A stretch of 6,087 nucleotides of DNA from Pseudomonadota bacterium (GTDB lineage Bacteria; Pseudomonadota; Alphaproteobacteria; Thalassobaculales; Thalassobaculaceae): contig JAQBUJ010000221.1 in assembly GCA_027623845.1 (NCBI GenBank), forward strand, positions 1-6,087. The letters run 5' to 3'. Shown here piece by piece: positions 6,022 to 6,087 of the stretch. Positions within the stretch are counted from its first letter, which is position 1. Each line of letters starts with the position of its first letter. The notes beneath the pieces were generated by a model, which had not been told where the DNA came from, made no database searches, and saw only the letters and a program-made list of their open reading frames with translations. The translations under genes and the position numbers were made by a program.

Positions 6022-6087
6022 GTATACCCCGACTCTCCGCGGACCCGAAAAAGGCTGGTATTTTCGCTGAAGAGGGATTCTTATCGG

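Noticed and set aside
6046..6066. CGAAAA...TTTTCG inverted repeat after the thioredoxin gene, considered as a terminator
   Set aside because: The 6-bp stem is mostly A-T with a 9-nt loop and no T-run beyond it, so it is too weak to call. Nothing else in 6022-6087 looks like a gene start.

Overview
The window is ordinary chromosomal DNA from a GC-rich alphaproteobacterium, most likely Rhodospirillales-like. Three things point there: the high GC content, a DUF4175/TIGR02302 membrane protein (a family I know essentially from alphaproteobacteria), and the argH - small lipoprotein - lysA order with a divergent TlpA-type thioredoxin gene. I see no mobile element, CRISPR array, tRNA or rRNA.

Layout, right to left. 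Four genes lie head to tail on the minus strand: argH (argininosuccinate lyase, 488 aa), a 51-aa LptM-like lipoprotein starting 26 bp after argH, lysA (diaminopimelate decarboxylase, 436 aa from a GTG start) 71 bp further on, and, after a 196-bp gap, a large DUF4175 protein that runs off the left edge of the window (733 residues visible, C-terminus missing). On the plus strand, a membrane-anchored or periplasmic TlpA/ResA-like thioredoxin (192 aa) diverges from argH, with start codons only 15 bp apart. The last 66 bases (6022-6087) hold no gene that I can support.

How the genes relate. ArgH completes arginine synthesis in the cytosol and LysA completes lysine synthesis from meso-diaminopimelate, so the core is an amino-acid biosynthesis cluster. 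The lipoprotein, the DUF4175 protein and the thioredoxin are envelope proteins. The tight argH-lptM spacing and strong ribosome binding sites suggest co-transcription through lysA. The DUF4175 gene may be partly separate, because its 5' gap contains two short hairpins and a 22-bp tandem repeat.

The most unusual signal is a set of four short tandem direct repeats with different units. Three lie in coding sequence with units that are multiples of three (15 bp in the DUF4175 gene, 18 bp at the lysA 5' end, 12 bp at the argH 5' end). One is intergenic, with a 22-bp unit carrying a GTGG-AA-CCAC dyad. I found no evidence of a novel multi-gene system. Most long antisense reading frames here are high-GC shadows of the real genes.
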